A stretch of DNA of 64,000 nt, taken from positions 1-64,000 of the forward strand of contig DDQZ01000061.1 of the NCBI GenBank assembly GCA_002343505.1, read 5' to 3'. The position numbers were made by a program, and so were the translations under genes. The DNA is from Verrucomicrobiaceae bacterium UBA2429. GTDB taxonomy: Bacteria > Verrucomicrobiota > Verrucomicrobiia > Verrucomicrobiales > Verrucomicrobiaceae. Below the pieces are notes generated by a model. That model had not been told where the DNA came from, did no database searches, and saw nothing but the letters and a program-made list of their open reading frames with translations. Shown piece by piece: positions 1 to 7,575 of this stretch; the stretch's first letter is position 1, and every line of letters begins with the position of its first letter.

Positions 1-277
1 GCTCAAAAGGGTGAGGAATGCGGGTGCGGGGTGATTTGTGCTGCTCCGTGTGCGTTCTGACCCAGGCACCCTCTGGACCTGCTTTTCGCATGGGAAACCC
101 ATCTCGCCTTCCCGCACAGGCAACATGCCCCTGCCCCCAATATGCCGTGCGCCCCAAAGACTAGAAGTTGCAAGGCATTTTCTGAACCTGGCATTTTGTG
201 AACCTGGCGCTGACCGGTGGAGAACACGGCGAGGGCCGGATAATCCATCCCTCACGCGACGTATTGAGTGCCACCGC
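1..277. other. Left-edge region without a supported gene
   Basis: Both strands were read. The open frames here are short, carry no recognisable domain and look like chance frames of GC-rich DNA. The frame of the next gene stays open upstream to position 38, but that stretch encodes no signal peptide or conserved sequence, so it is treated as untranslated leader. No convincing sigma-70 promoter, tRNA or repeat was seen. Confidence 0.5.
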
Positions 278-2788
278 ATGGATTCCCACGCCTTTCAGAC
301 AACAGCCTCCATCTTTGCGCTGCTTCTCGCCGCCGCCACACCCACCGTGGCGGATGAAATACGGTTCTCCCGCGACATCCTGCCCGTGCTTTCGGACACT
401 TGTTTTGCCTGCCACGGCCCCGATGAAGCGGGGCGGAAGGGAGGGCTGCGGCTAGATCTTCAGGAAAGCGCGCTGGGCCGGGGAAAAAGCGGCGCCACCG
501 CCGTCGTGCCCGGCGACCTGTCCAAAAGCGAGGTCATCGCGCGCATTCTCAGCACCGATCCCGATGATGCGATGCCGCCTCTGAAGGCGCTGCGCAAACT
601 CAGCGCCGAACAAAAAAAACTCATTCAGGACTGGGTCGCCCAGGGTGCGCCCTGGGGCAAACACTGGGCCTACGAACCGCCTATGCGGCCGGCCGTGCCG
701 GAAATTCGAAGCTCGAAATTCGAAATTCTAAACCCCATCGACGTCTTCATCGCCGAGCGACTGCAAAAAGAAGAACTCACCTTCTCCCCCGATGCCTCCC
801 CCGAAACGCTTGCCCGGCGCCTCTCCCTCGACCTCACCGGCCTGCCACCCAGCGCCCACGACTTCGAGATTCGAACTTCGAATTTCGATTTGAACTCCAT
901 CGTGGACCGCCTGCTCACCAGTCCGCGGTTTGGCGAGCGCTGGGCCTGGGACTGGCTGGATGCCGCGCGCTACGCGGACACGAACGGCTACCAGGGCGAC
1001 CCGGAGCGCACCATGTGGCCATGGCGCGACTGGGTGGTGGACGCCATCAACGCCAACATGCCTTACGACCAGTTCACCATCGAGCAGATCGCCGGCGACC
1101 TCCTGCCTGGAGCCGCCCGCTCCCAGCAGCTCGCCTCCGGTTTCCACCGCAACCACATGCACAACGGCGAGGGCGGTCGCATCGCCGAGGAGACGCGCGT
1201 GGAGAATGTCTTCGACCGCGTCGAGACCACCGCCACTCTCTGGCTGGCGGCCACTTTCAACTGCTGCCGCTGCCACGACCATAAATACGACCCGCTGCCC
1301 CAGCGCGACTACTACGCGCTCTATGACATCTTCAACCAGATGTCAGAAACCGGCGCGGGACGCGGCGGCCAGGCCGCCCCCGTGCTCGATTTCTCCACGC
1401 CCGCCGAGACCGGGCGGGTGGAGGCGGCCCGGCAAAAACTGGCCGCCATCATCAAGGAGGTCGAAGCCTTTGAGTTGAAAAAATTCCCGCGCCCCGAAGG
1501 CGCGCCGCTGGAGCAGTCGGACGCCTCCAAGCTCCCCGGCAACCTGCCCGCCACACTCGCCAAAACACCCCCGGAGCGGCGCGGTGTGGACGCCATTCTG
1601 GAAGCCGTCGGCTATTTCGAGACCGATGGCGCGGACCCCGCCTATGTCGCTGTATTGAAAAAGCACCTCGCCGCCGTCCGCGCGCGCGACTCCGCGCAGA
1701 GCAGCGTCACCAAGGTCATGATCATGGACCATCTCAAAGAGCCGCGCGACACTTTCATCCTCGACAAAGGCGCCTATGACAAGCCCACCGCCGTCAAAGT
1801 CGCCGGCGCCGTGCCCGCCGCCTTTGCCGGGGGCGTGGCTCTCCCTGATCGCGCGAGCCGGCTTGATCTGGCGCGCTGGCTCGTCGCGCGTGAAAACCCG
1901 CTGACCGCGCGGGTCACGGTCAACCGCTACTGGCAGGCCATCTTTGGCACCGGGCTGGTCAAGAGCGTGGAGGACTTCGGTCTCCAGGGAGAAAAACCCA
2001 GCCACCCGGAACTGCTCGACTGGCTCGCTGTCGAACTCATGGACAGCGGCTGGGACATCAAGCACCTGCTGCGCCTCATTGTCTCCAGCCGCGCCTACCG
2101 GCAGAGTTCAAAGACCCCGCCCGGCCTCGTCGAGCGCGATCCTGAGAATCGCCTGCTTGCGCACGGTCCGCGCCACCGCCTGCCCTCCTGGATGCTGCGG
2201 GACACGGCGCTTTCCGCCGCCGGCCTGCTCAGTCCCGCGCAGGGCGGCCCTGCTGTGAAGCCCTATCAGCCCGCAGGCATCTGGGAGGAGGCCACTTTTG
2301 GCAAAAAAAGCTACGTCCAGGACCACGGTGAATCACTCTACCGCCGCACGCTTTACACATTCTGGCGGCGCATCGTCGGCCCCACCATGCTTTTTGACAA
2401 CGCCGCCCGCCAGGTCTGCGAGGTCAAAGCCAAGCGCACCAACACTCCCCTGCACGCCCTCACCACGCTCAATGACACCACCTACATCGAGGCCGCGCGC
2501 GCGCTGGCCCGGCGGGTCATGCTCGCCGCGCGCGATGACACCGCGCGCGTGGATCATCTGCACCGGCTCGTGCTTGCGCGCATGCCTTCGAAGGAAGAGC
2601 GCGCCATCCTGCTCCGGCGTCTCGGCATCTTGAAGGAGCAATTCCGCGCCGATCCCGCCGGTGCCGCCGCTTTGCTCCAGGTGGGCGAGTTGCCTCGCGA
2701 TGAAAGACTCCCCGCCCCTGATCACGCCGCATTCACCGCTCTCGCCCAGCTCGTGCTCAACCTGGACGAGGCACTGAGCAAAGAGTGA
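278..2788 (+). CDS. PSD1-type secreted cytochrome protein (PSCyt1-DUF1549-DUF1553)
   Basis: An 836-residue secreted protein of the family common in Planctomycetes and Verrucomicrobia. I start it at ATG 278 because the next residues form a signal peptide ending near A-T-P-T-V-A-D; the frame is open further upstream but without conserved content. A PSCyt1 domain follows with a haem-type CFACH motif near residues 42-46, then DUF1549 with a second CxxCH (CCRCHDHKYDP, near residue 328), then DUF1553 in the C-terminal half, with W-L-V-x-R-E-N-P-L-T-A-R near residue 540. The family is thought to act in periplasmic redox or polysaccharide degradation, but no reaction is established. It is normally paired with a DUF1501 protein; none follows here, since thiL lies convergent 25 bp away. 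Two TTCGAA-rich repeats are read in frame as E-I-R-S/T-S-K/N-F segments. Family call sure, function unknown. Confidence 0.9.
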   Translation: MDSHAFQTTASIFALLLAAATPTVADEIRFSRDILPVLSDTCFACHGPDEAGRKGGLRLDLQESALGRGKSGATAVVPGDLSKSEVIARILSTDPDDAMPPLKALRKLSAEQKKLIQDWVAQGAPWGKHWAYEPPMRPAVPEIRSSKFEILNPIDVFIAERLQKEELTFSPDASPETLARRLSLDLTGLPPSAHDFEIRTSNFDLNSIVDRLLTSPRFGERWAWDWLDAARYADTNGYQGDPERTMWPWRDWVVDAINANMPYDQFTIEQIAGDLLPGAARSQQLASGFHRNHMHNGEGGRIAEETRVENVFDRVETTATLWLAATFNCCRCHDHKYDPLPQRDYYALYDIFNQMSETGAGRGGQAAPVLDFSTPAETGRVEAARQKLAAIIKEVEAFELKKFPRPEGAPLEQSDASKLPGNLPATLAKTPPERRGVDAILEAVGYFETDGADPAYVAVLKKHLAAVRARDSAQSSVTKVMIMDHLKEPRDTFILDKGAYDKPTAVKVAGAVPAAFAGGVALPDRASRLDLARWLVARENPLTARVTVNRYWQAIFGTGLVKSVEDFGLQGEKPSHPELLDWLAVELMDSGWDIKHLLRLIVSSRAYRQSSKTPPGLVERDPENRLLAHGPRHRLPSWMLRDTALSAAGLLSPAQGGPAVKPYQPAGIWEEATFGKKSYVQDHGESLYRRTLYTFWRRIVGPTMLFDNAARQVCEVKAKRTNTPLHALTTLNDTTYIEAARALARRVMLAARDDTARVDHLHRLVLARMPSKEERAILLRRLGILKEQFRADPAGAAALLQVGELPRDERLPAPDHAAFTALAQLVLNLDEALSKE
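701..730. repeat. TTCGAA-rich repeat, copy 1, inside the PSD1 gene
   Basis: An AT-rich run of GAAATTCGAA-type units interrupts an otherwise GC-rich coding sequence. It encodes E-I-R-S-S-K-F-E-I-L in frame, at the boundary before the conserved N-P-I-D-x-F-I segment that begins DUF1549. The similar composition and the same reading frame as the copy at 862-894 suggest a small dispersed element tolerated in coding sequence. Confidence 0.6.
862..894. repeat. TTCGAA-rich repeat, copy 2, inside the PSD1 gene
   Basis: A second AT-rich block, with GAGATTCGAACTTCGAATTT at its core, encodes E-I-R-T-S-N-F-D-L in the same frame as copy 1 at 701-730. It falls in a linker just before the conserved V-D-R-L-L-x-S-P-R-F-G-E-R-W segment. 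A third, degenerate copy lies at 23340-23362, outside any gene. Confidence 0.6.
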
Positions 2789-2812
2789 TGGCGCGCAAGG
2801 ATGGGGTGAAGT

Positions 2813-3697
2813 TCAACCAAAGTGATCCCATCCGCCCGGAGCCAAGGATGTGGAAGGCTTCCGCGTCAGAGTGCCGATGCGGGTCAGGGGCAGCCTGGGG
2901 AAAGCGCCGCGCCAGGCCGCAAGGGCGGCGGGTTTGACGCGCGGCGAGACAGCCAGGAGCAGCTCGTAGTCCTCGCCGTCCCCCCAGGCTTGCTCCGTGG
3001 TGACGCCGCGCGCGCGCGGCAGGCTTTGCATCTCAACCTCGAAGCCGAGTCCCGCTGCCGCAGCCATGCGCGGCAGGTCTTTGGCCAGTCCGTCGCTCAA
3101 GTCCATCATGGCATGAACAGGCAGGTGCCGGGCCAGCCAGCGCGCCTCGGCCAGGCGCGGCTCGAAGCGCAGATGCCGCCCGCGGATGGAGCCTCCGAGG
3201 CGGCCCGTGACGAGAAGAAGATCCCCCGCGCGGGCCGCATTGCGCGGGATCCAGCGTCCGGCAGGCGCCTCGCCTGTCATGCTGACGGTGACGATGAGCG
3301 CCGGCCCGCGCGAGGTCTCGCCGCCGACGATGCTCACGGCGTGCCTGGCCGCCTCCGCGCGAAGCCCAAGGTAAAGCTGCTCCACGCGCCGCAGCGGCGT
3401 GCCGGACGGCGCGATGAGTGTGACGAGCGCGTGGCGGGGCACGGCGGCCATGGCGGCGAAGTCGCTCACCACGCGCGCCAGCGCCTTGCGCCCGATGAGG
3501 CCCGGCTTTGTCTCCGGTGTGAAATGCACGCCTTCCACCACGGTGTCCGTTTTCAAAAGCAGATGCCGCCCGCGCTCCGGCGCGCGCACCACCGCGCAGT
3601 CGTCGCCCGGACCGGCGAGCACGTCCGGATCGTGCGGGAGGTTTTTCACCAGGCGGCGGATGAGCGCGTCCTCGCCAGTGTCGGCCAGGGTTTTCAT
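2813..3697 (-). CDS. thiL: Thiamine-monophosphate kinase
   Basis: ThiL phosphorylates thiamine monophosphate to thiamine diphosphate with ATP, the last step of cofactor synthesis in bacteria. The 294 residues match a slightly short ThiL. The N-terminal G-P-G-D-D-C-A-V-V and D-T-V-V-E-G-V-H-F motifs supply metal and phosphate ligands, S-D-F-A-A-M-A-A follows, and L-S-D-G-L-A-K-D-L marks the second domain of the AIR-synthase/PurM fold. The start overlaps the stop of the upstream CPBP gene by 4 bp (3694-3697), so the two are probably translationally coupled, last in a sppA-CPBP-thiL transcript. It ends convergently, 24 bp from the PSD1 gene. Confidence 0.93.
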   Translation of the reverse strand: MKTLADTGEDALIRRLVKNLPHDPDVLAGPGDDCAVVRAPERGRHLLLKTDTVVEGVHFTPETKPGLIGRKALARVVSDFAAMAAVPRHALVTLIAPSGTPLRRVEQLYLGLRAEAARHAVSIVGGETSRGPALIVTVSMTGEAPAGRWIPRNAARAGDLLLVTGRLGGSIRGRHLRFEPRLAEARWLARHLPVHAMMDLSDGLAKDLPRMAAAAGLGFEVEMQSLPRARGVTTEQAWGDGEDYELLLAVSPRVKPAALAAWRGAFPRLPLTRIGTLTRKPSTSLAPGGWDHFG

Positions 3698-4548
3698 GGC
3701 GTGGTCATTTCCGGCGCGTAAACCAGCAGGAGCAGGCTGGTCGTGTTGAAGAGCGCGTGCATGAGCATCGGCGCCAGCAGGCTGCCGGTGATCTCATAGG
3801 CCGCGCAGAGGATGAGCGCCAGCAGGGCCAGGGGGAAAAGGCTGCCCACATGAAAATGCGCCACCGCGAAGAGCAGTGAGGAGCACAACGCCGCGAACCA
3901 GCCATCGGTGAAGCGCTTCAGGAAGCCGTAGATAAAGCCGCGAAATGCCAGCTCCTCCACCAGCGGCGCCACCACCACGGCGGCCAGCACCAGCGCTCCG
4001 CGCGCCACCGGGTCATCCGAGTCGCGGAAGGCGCGCACCGCCTCCTGCGCCTGCATTTCCGGCCAGAAGGACTGCATCCACACCGCCATGCCCTCCGCCA
4101 GGGCGTTGACGAGCACCAGCGTGGGCGGCATGAGCAGCACCGCCGCGCCCAGCACGCGCGGCCAGGAGCGGCCGCGCAGGCCGAAAAGAGCCGCCGGCGA
4201 CAGACCGCGCACACCGCCCAGATAAAAAAGCAGCAATGCCCCGCCGATGAGCTGCACCACGATGCCCGCCATCACCATCGGCGCGCTCAGTTCCGAATGC
4301 TGCTTTGCCGCCTCCGCCGGTTCGGCGGTCTCCGGCATGCCCAGCACACCGAAGATCATCACCGTCAGCGCCGCCACGACCACCGCGTCAACGCCTGTGT
4401 ATGGGCGTGCGTCCACCCGCCCGCTCCAGTGCCAGCACTCGGAAGGGCGCGTGACGCGCAGCCATTTGTAGGCCGCCGAGCCGGCCAGCATGGCCAGGCT
4501 GGCCAGCAGGGTCACATCCCTCAAGACTCCGGCGGTGGGCGCGTCCAT
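3694..4548 (-). CDS. CPBP family intramembrane metalloprotease
   Basis: A 284-residue polytopic membrane protein of the CAAX-protease/bacteriocin-processing (Abi, PF02517) family. The diagnostic E-E-L-A-F-R-G-F-I-Y-G (EExxxR) motif lies near residue 200, followed by two His-containing helices (A-V-A-H-F-H-V-G and M-H-A-L-F-N-T) that should complete the zinc site. About seven hydrophobic segments are visible, the first at the N-terminus. Substrate is not predictable from sequence; relatives process prenylated proteins, bacteriocins or immunity factors. The stop overlaps the thiL start by 4 bp, and the gene starts 27 bp after sppA, so it is probably the middle gene of a three-gene operon. Confidence 0.88.
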   Translation of the reverse strand: MDAPTAGVLRDVTLLASLAMLAGSAAYKWLRVTRPSECWHWSGRVDARPYTGVDAVVVAALTVMIFGVLGMPETAEPAEAAKQHSELSAPMVMAGIVVQLIGGALLLFYLGGVRGLSPAALFGLRGRSWPRVLGAAVLLMPPTLVLVNALAEGMAVWMQSFWPEMQAQEAVRAFRDSDDPVARGALVLAAVVVAPLVEELAFRGFIYGFLKRFTDGWFAALCSSLLFAVAHFHVGSLFPLALLALILCAAYEITGSLLAPMLMHALFNTTSLLLLVYAPEMTTP

Positions 4549-4575
4549 GATGGCGAAAAAGCGGGGCGGAGATGC

Positions 4576-5589
4576 TCAGCGCGGCAGCCATGGAGGCAGG
4601 AAGTACATCATGCCGGGTGTGAGGCGGGGCAGAGTGCCGCCCGTCACATCCAGCTCCACTTTCAGCGGCTTCTCCGCGCGCGCCGAGGCCAGGCCGAGAG
4701 CGCCGAGCAGGCTCGGGGTGGCGCGGTATCTCACCACTTTGGCCTCCGGAGCCTTGCCCAGTTCCTTTGCCAGCGCGCAAGCGTCCTCAATGTAGCCCAC
4801 CTGGTCCACCAGCCCGGCCTCCAGGGCCTGCCGGCCCGTGAGCACGCGCCCGTCGGCCACGCCGCCGCGGAGCGTCTCGGCGGGCTTGCCGCGGGCCTGC
4901 GCGACGATGCCGAGAAAGCGCTCGTACATCTCGTTGACGAGGCCCTGCACATACACGCGCTCGTCCTCGCGCATCGGCCGCGCGCCGCTGAGCGTGTCCT
5001 TGAAGGCGCCGCTGGTGAAGGTGCGCGTGGCCAGGCCCACCTTGTCGAAGAGGTCATGGTAGCTCATGGACTCCATGATCACGCCGATGCTGCCCGTCAG
5101 GGTCGTCTCCGCGGCCACCACCTTCGTGGCGCCGCATGCCACATAATATCCGCCGCTGGCTGCCATCGAGTCCATGAAAACGACCACCGGCTTTTTCTCC
5201 GCCGCCTTCTTCACCGCCGCATAAATCGTGTCGGAGGCCGTAACCTCACCGCCGGGCGAGTTCACCCGCAGGAGCACGGCTTTCACGTCCGTATCCTCCA
5301 GCGCCTGCTCCAGCGCGCGCTTGATGAAGTCCGGCCCCGCCACGGCCATGCCCATCAGCCCGCCCTCCTCGGTGGAGGCGATGATGCCCTCCAGGTCCAC
5401 CCGGGCGATTTTGTCAGTCGCATTTTTGCCGCCCGGTGTCTCCAGTTTTTCGGTCAATTTCTCACGCCCGTCCAGGCCCGCAGCCTCCTGTCCGAGCAGG
5501 AGCATGGATTGCGCCATGTTCAGGCCCACACTCACGAGCAGGGCGAGCACCAGCGCGCCGATCAGGCAGCCAACAGCAGTTCGATTCAT
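4576..5589 (-). CDS. sppA: Signal peptide peptidase SppA (S49 family)
   Basis: A 337-residue membrane-anchored serine protease that degrades cleaved signal peptides. One N-terminal transmembrane helix lies at about residues 7-28. The core has a V-N-S-P-G-G strand motif, the nucleophile region S-M-A-A-S-G-G-Y-Y followed by T-G-S-I-G-V-I, and a downstream lysine in G-A-F-K-D-T-L-S-G, consistent with the Ser-Lys dyad of the short, single-domain bacterial SppA. A promoter-like TTGGCA-16-TAGAGT pair ends 7 bp before the ATG, so the mRNA may be nearly leaderless. It is the first gene of the sppA-CPBP-thiL unit and divergent from rplS. Confidence 0.92.
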   Translation of the reverse strand: MNRTAVGCLIGALVLALLVSVGLNMAQSMLLLGQEAAGLDGREKLTEKLETPGGKNATDKIARVDLEGIIASTEEGGLMGMAVAGPDFIKRALEQALEDTDVKAVLLRVNSPGGEVTASDTIYAAVKKAAEKKPVVVFMDSMAASGGYYVACGATKVVAAETTLTGSIGVIMESMSYHDLFDKVGLATRTFTSGAFKDTLSGARPMREDERVYVQGLVNEMYERFLGIVAQARGKPAETLRGGVADGRVLTGRQALEAGLVDQVGYIEDACALAKELGKAPEAKVVRYRATPSLLGALGLASARAEKPLKVELDVTGGTLPRLTPGMMYFLPPWLPR

Positions 5590-5596
5590 GCTCCGA

Positions 5597-5624
5597 CTCT
5601 AGCCGCGCCATCCGCTTTGCCAAC
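5597..5624 (-). promoter_or_regulatory. Candidate sigma-70 promoter of sppA
   Basis: On the minus strand TTGGCA (5624-5619) is separated by 16 bp from TAGAGT (5602-5597). The predicted start of transcription, near 5590, falls right at the sppA ATG at 5589, implying a leaderless or very short leader. The -35 hexamer is identical to that of the rnpB promoter at 22861. Confidence 0.45.
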
Positions 5625-5721
5625 CGTCTTTCCGCAGCCACGCAGGGTCCGGAAGCCTGCCGGGCAAATGATTGCAGCCACGGAAGCCCTCAAGACGGGC
5701 CCGCGTCCGCCCAAAAACCGT

Positions 5722-5749
5722 TTGCCAAAAGGGTGATCGCATCCACAAT
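5722..5749 (+). promoter_or_regulatory. rplS: Weak candidate promoter for rplS
   Basis: TTGCCA (5722-5727) and CACAAT (5744-5749), spaced 16 bp, lie 64 bp upstream of the rplS ATG in the 224-bp divergent region. The -10 match is poor. The rest of this intergenic region shows no hairpin of the kind used in ribosomal-protein autoregulation. Confidence 0.25.
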
Positions 5750-5813
5750 GCGCGCCCCTCTCACCGTTCGCCCCTCATGGGAACAGGGAGGCAGAGGGAA
5801 AAAGACACCTGCC

Positions 5814-6173
5814 ATGAGCAACATCATCTCCAAAATCGAATCCGAGCAACTCAAGCCCGACGTGGCCGCCTTCAATGTGGGCGACACGGTCAAGGTCCAC
5901 ACCCGCGTCGTCGAGGGTGACAAGGAGCGCATCCAGATTTTCGCAGGCATCGTCATCGCGCGCAAAGGCGCCGGCATCAACGAGGCCTTCACCGTCCGCA
6001 AAATCTCCTATGGCGAGGGCGTCGAGCGCGTCTTCCCCCTGCACAGCCCGAAAGTGGCCAAAATCGAGGTCACCAAGCCCGGAAAAGTCCGCCGCTCCCG
6101 CCTGCATTACCTGCGCGGCCGCATCGGCAAGCAGGCGATGACGGTCAAGGAAGTGGGCCAGAACGAGGGCTGA
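5814..6173 (+). CDS. rplS: Large ribosomal subunit protein bL19
   Basis: The 119-residue protein aligns along its full length with bL19: an N-terminal helix, [39 protein letters not shown] and [11 protein letters not shown]. bL19 sits at the subunit interface near the A-site. The frame is open well upstream, but ATG 5814 gives exactly the family's start; a purine-rich GGAGGCAGAGGGAA stretch lies 10-25 bp before it. In many bacteria rplS closes an rpsP-rimM-trmD operon; here it stands alone, divergent from sppA. Confidence 0.97.
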   Translation: MSNIISKIESEQLKPDVAAFNVGDTVKVHTRVVEGDKERIQIFAGIVIARKGAGINEAFTVRKISYGEGVERVFPLHSPKVAKIEVTKPGKVRRSRLHYLRGRIGKQAMTVKEVGQNEG

Positions 6174-6317
6174 TCCCCTCCTCGGTAGAACACCGTCCAC
6201 CCGGCTTATCAACGCCGTGTCATGGCACGAGCCATGCTGTGTCATGGCGAGGCGGCTTGATTTCCTGGCGGCCATTCCTTGCAGAATCCGCTTTTCACTG
6301 GGCGGCAAAGGCGTTTC

Positions 6318-6818
6318 ATGGGCTTCATGGCTGACATTTTCTCCGCGTTTCAAGATCATCCCGTGCGGCGGTTCGACGCGGGAAAAACCGTGCTGGCCCA
6401 GGGTGACAGCACGGGCATGCTCTACATCCTCATCGAAGGCCGCGTGGAGGTGGTTAAGGACGGCATGGCGGTGGCCCGCTGCGCAGATCCGGGCGCGGTG
6501 TTCGGCGATCTGGCGGCGCTGCTGGCCGTCCCGCACACGGCGGAGGTGCGCACGGTGTCAGCGGCGAGTTTTTATGAAGTGGCCGATGCCGCCGCCTTTC
6601 TGGAGCGCAATCCGGCGGTGTGCCTGCACCTGTGCCGGCTGCTGGCGCGGCGTCTGGACGCGGTGAACAAATACCTGGTGGATGTGAAGCAGCAGTTCGC
6701 CGGTCATGATCATCTGGCGATGGTGGACGGCATGCTCGACACGCTCATGCACCGCCAGCCGCGCGCGCACGTGGCGCCGAAGGCGTCAACCCTCCGCGAT
6801 CCTGAGACTGCGGACTGA
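6318..6818 (+). CDS. Stand-alone cyclic-nucleotide-binding-domain protein
   Basis: A 166-residue protein made almost entirely of one CRP-type cNMP-binding beta-roll (about residues 8-120). Visible features are F-D-A-G-K-T-V-L-A-Q-G-D, L-Y-I-L-I-E-G-R-V-E-V, and a G-A-V-F-G-D-L-A-A-L-L phosphate-binding-cassette-like turn; the usual G-E is G-D and the R-(S/T)-A ligand-binding stretch is replaced by V-P-H-T-A-E-V, so cAMP may not be bound normally. There is no HTH or enzymatic domain. I favour ATG 6318 (or 6327) over earlier in-frame starts because the fold begins there. Its 3' end overlaps the convergent metallophosphoesterase by 33 bp. Confidence 0.75.
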   Translation: MGFMADIFSAFQDHPVRRFDAGKTVLAQGDSTGMLYILIEGRVEVVKDGMAVARCADPGAVFGDLAALLAVPHTAEVRTVSAASFYEVADAAAFLERNPAVCLHLCRLLARRLDAVNKYLVDVKQQFAGHDHLAMVDGMLDTLMHRQPRAHVAPKASTLRDPETAD

Positions 6819-7517
6819 GTGCCCCTCCAGCGAACTCCACTCAGCGGTCATCTCATCCAGGTCGAGGATGATGGTAGCGGGCTGCGGACCGATCTGACGG
6901 CCGGGATTGAAAACCCAGGTGCCGCCCAGCCGGTCAATCCATGAACCTTCGGGGTAAAACGGGGAGTTGTGAATGTGACCGCTGAAAACCATGCCGGGCT
7001 GGAACCGCTCAATCCAGCCGAGCAGATGTTCGTCGCCTATGAACTTGCGCCCGGTCCAGCAGGTGCGCGCTCCGAGCGGAGGCGCGTGGTGAATCCAGAT
7101 CCAGCGGCTTTTGTCCTTTGCGGCGTCCTGTTCAAGCTGCCGCTCGATCAAGGACCGGGTCAATTCACCGTCCCACCACGGGCAGACTGAGACGAGCGTT
7201 TCACCGATGAAAAAACTGTCGCCGTCCACATGCAGGCCCTCATGCCGCGCCGCGCGCACCCATCGGGCGATGGACTCGTCGGCCTCGTTGCGGCAGTCGC
7301 CATCGTGATTGCCGGAGCAGACGACGAGCATTGTCTTCTGGCGGATGAGGTCGAGGTATTTCTCGACAATCGCGATCTGCACATCCGCGTCCAGAGCCGA
7401 GGACAGATCAAGCAAATCACCGCCAATGATCACCGCGCCAAAGTCGGGCGCCTGGGCAAGAAGCCAGTCGAACTGCTTGAGCGAATAATGAAGATCGGCG
7501 GCGAACAGCAAACGCAT
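6786..7517 (-). CDS. Calcineurin-like metallophosphoesterase
   Basis: A 243-residue cytoplasmic phosphoesterase with the full metal-ligand series: A-A-D-L-H-Y-S near the N-terminus (DxH), G-G-D-L-L-D-L (GDxxD-like), G-N-H-D-G-D (GNHD), then W-I-H-H-A-P-P and S-G-H-I-H-N-S (GHxH). It could hydrolyse a cyclic nucleotide, a nucleotide or another phosphoester; the sequence does not decide. No signal peptide. It starts 58 bp after the end of the TonB-receptor gene on the same strand and could be read through from that cluster, and it overlaps tail-to-tail by 33 bp with a cNMP-binding-domain protein. Confidence 0.85.
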   Translation of the reverse strand: MRLLFAADLHYSLKQFDWLLAQAPDFGAVIIGGDLLDLSSALDADVQIAIVEKYLDLIRQKTMLVVCSGNHDGDCRNEADESIARWVRAARHEGLHVDGDSFFIGETLVSVCPWWDGELTRSLIERQLEQDAAKDKSRWIWIHHAPPLGARTCWTGRKFIGDEHLLGWIERFQPGMVFSGHIHNSPFYPEGSWIDRLGGTWVFNPGRQIGPQPATIILDLDEMTAEWSSLEGHSVRSLRIAEG

Positions 7518-7575
7518 GGCTGCGCGATGAAAGCATCTGCCGCCGTGTTTGCCACCACGATTCCCCGGAGCGCGC

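Noticed and set aside
6221-6236. CATGGC-ACGA-GCCATG hairpin after rplS as terminator
   Set aside because: Short stem, no T-run, and the region leads into the next gene on the same strand.
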